Position numbers and translations under genes: made by a program. 5,925 bases of DNA from Thermoguttaceae bacterium (lineage in GTDB: Bacteria; Planctomycetota; Planctomycetia; Pirellulales; Thermoguttaceae): NCBI GenBank assembly GCA_017454585.1, contig JAFTCU010000236.1, positions 1 through 5,925 of the forward strand. The letters run 5' to 3'. A model generated the notes under the pieces. The model ran no database searches, was not told the origin of the DNA, and saw only the letters and a program-made list of their open reading frames with translations. Position 1 is the first letter of the stretch. Each line of letters opens with the position of its first letter. Shown one piece after another: positions 5,636 to 5,925 of this stretch.

Positions 5636-5669
5636 TGTATAGTTTAGCACATTTTTCCGGAAAAAGCAA
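5636..5669 (-). promoter_or_regulatory. Weak candidate promoter of the HAD gene
   Basis: On the minus strand TTGCTT (5664-5669), 17 bases, and TAAACT (5641-5646) make a poor promoter. TATACA at 5636-5641 is a better -10 box but has no -35 partner at the right distance. A promoter must lie in this region because the neighbour is divergent, but which box is used cannot be told. Confidence 0.3.
5652..5665. promoter_or_regulatory. 14-bp perfect palindrome, candidate operator between the HAD and GH13 genes
   Basis: TTTTTCCGGAAAAA is a perfect 14-bp palindrome. It sits 12 bases upstream of the GH13 -35 box and within the presumed HAD promoter. This is a fitting place for a dimeric regulator controlling both divergent genes. 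No regulator gene is in the window. Confidence 0.4.
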
Positions 5670-5677
5670 GGGGGAGG

Positions 5678-5705
5678 TTGCATTTTATGAAAAGTCCGGT
5701 ATAAT
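5678..5705 (+). promoter_or_regulatory. Promoter of the GH13 gene
   Basis: TTGCAT (5678-5683) and a perfect TATAAT (5700-5705) are separated by 16 bases, as in the cytochrome promoter. Both also carry CGG just before the -10 box. The expected start near 5712 leaves a leader of about 47 bases that is rich in C and T and has no Shine-Dalgarno sequence. Confidence 0.7.
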
Positions 5706-5750
5706 TGAAAAATCGTGCCTTTTTTCCCCGTTTTCCTTTAACCCCCCATA

Positions 5751-5762
5751 ATGAAACCATGA
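5751..5762 (+). other. Possible three-codon leader ORF overlapping the GH13 start
   Basis: ATG AAA CCA TGA encodes M-K-P and stops with its TGA overlapping the GH13 ATG as ATGA. Stop-start overlap allows re-initiation, which could compensate for the missing Shine-Dalgarno sequence. The leader ORF itself has no binding site either, so this may be chance. Confidence 0.25.
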
Positions 5763-5925
5763 AAATTTCAACCTTCCTCACCCGTTTTTCCTTCCTGGCC
5801 CTTTTGCTCGGGGCGGCCACGCTTTTCGCCGAGGAACCGCTTCACGAGAAGACGGCCCGTCAGTCGGCCGAGTGGATCCAGAACGCCGTCATGTACCAGA
5901 TCAACACGCGCGCCATGACGCCCGA
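5759..5925 (+). CDS. Exported alpha-amylase-family (GH13) protein, 5' part only
   Basis: Fifty-five codons are visible before the frame leaves the right end without a stop. The N-terminus is a signal peptide: Lys2, Arg9, a hydrophobic core (about 11-23) and likely cleavage after L-F-A (residue 24). After a short linker comes E-W-I-Q-N-A-V-M-Y-Q-I-N-T-R-A-M-T-P (38-55), the first strand of the GH13 barrel, which in this family typically reads W...AV.Y.I..R..TP.G. Such enzymes cleave or transfer alpha-glucosides, here outside the cytoplasm. The catalytic residues lie beyond the window, so activity and subfamily cannot be judged. ATG at 5759 is chosen because the signal peptide starts there; the ATG at 5751 is out of frame. 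Confidence 0.78.
   Translation, partial: MKISTFLTRFSFLALLLGAATLFAEEPLHEKTARQSAEWIQNAVMYQINTRAMTP

Overview
The window most likely comes from a member of the Planctomycetota (PVC superphylum). The best evidence is the gene at 314-1285: a DUF1559 protein with a type IV pilin-like N-terminus and an exact H-X9-DG motif near its end, a family that is greatly expanded in that phylum. Base composition is mixed: moderately GC-rich genes are separated by very A/T-rich spacers. Genus cannot be told from this sequence. No tRNA, rRNA, CRISPR array, transposase or phage gene is visible.

Layout. Positions 1-4027 are all minus-strand. Read in the direction of transcription they are: scpB (chromosome segregation), a gene for an extremely acidic Asp/Glu/Trp-repeat protein, an ASCH-domain protein 17 bases behind it, a spacer with a GGAC-rich palindrome and a terminator-like hairpin, a small cupin, the DUF1559 pseudopilin-like protein, a 293-base A/T-rich spacer, and the first codons of another gene that leaves the window on the left. 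Next comes a divergent spacer (4028-4299). On the plus strand follows an exported triheme cytochrome c with a clear promoter. It converges, with only 15 bases between stop codons, on a minus-strand HAD hydrolase of the beta-phosphoglucomutase type. The HAD gene is divergent from the start of an exported alpha-amylase-family (GH13) gene that runs off the right end.

How the genes may fit together. The acidic protein and the ASCH protein look like one transcription unit, as do the cupin and the DUF1559 protein; neither pair has an established joint function. The HAD/GH13 divergent pair suggests carbohydrate use, with a shared 14-bp palindrome between them as a candidate operator. The cytochrome and ScpB stand alone; no scpA is visible.

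Three promoters share one form: TTGnnn, a 16-base spacer, and a perfect TATAAT. Two genes (scpB and the GH13 gene) lack a Shine-Dalgarno sequence, and scpB may be leaderless. The least explained element is the acidic-repeat/ASCH pair with its tandem-repeat DNA. I did not find convincing evidence of a defence system or other new multi-gene system.
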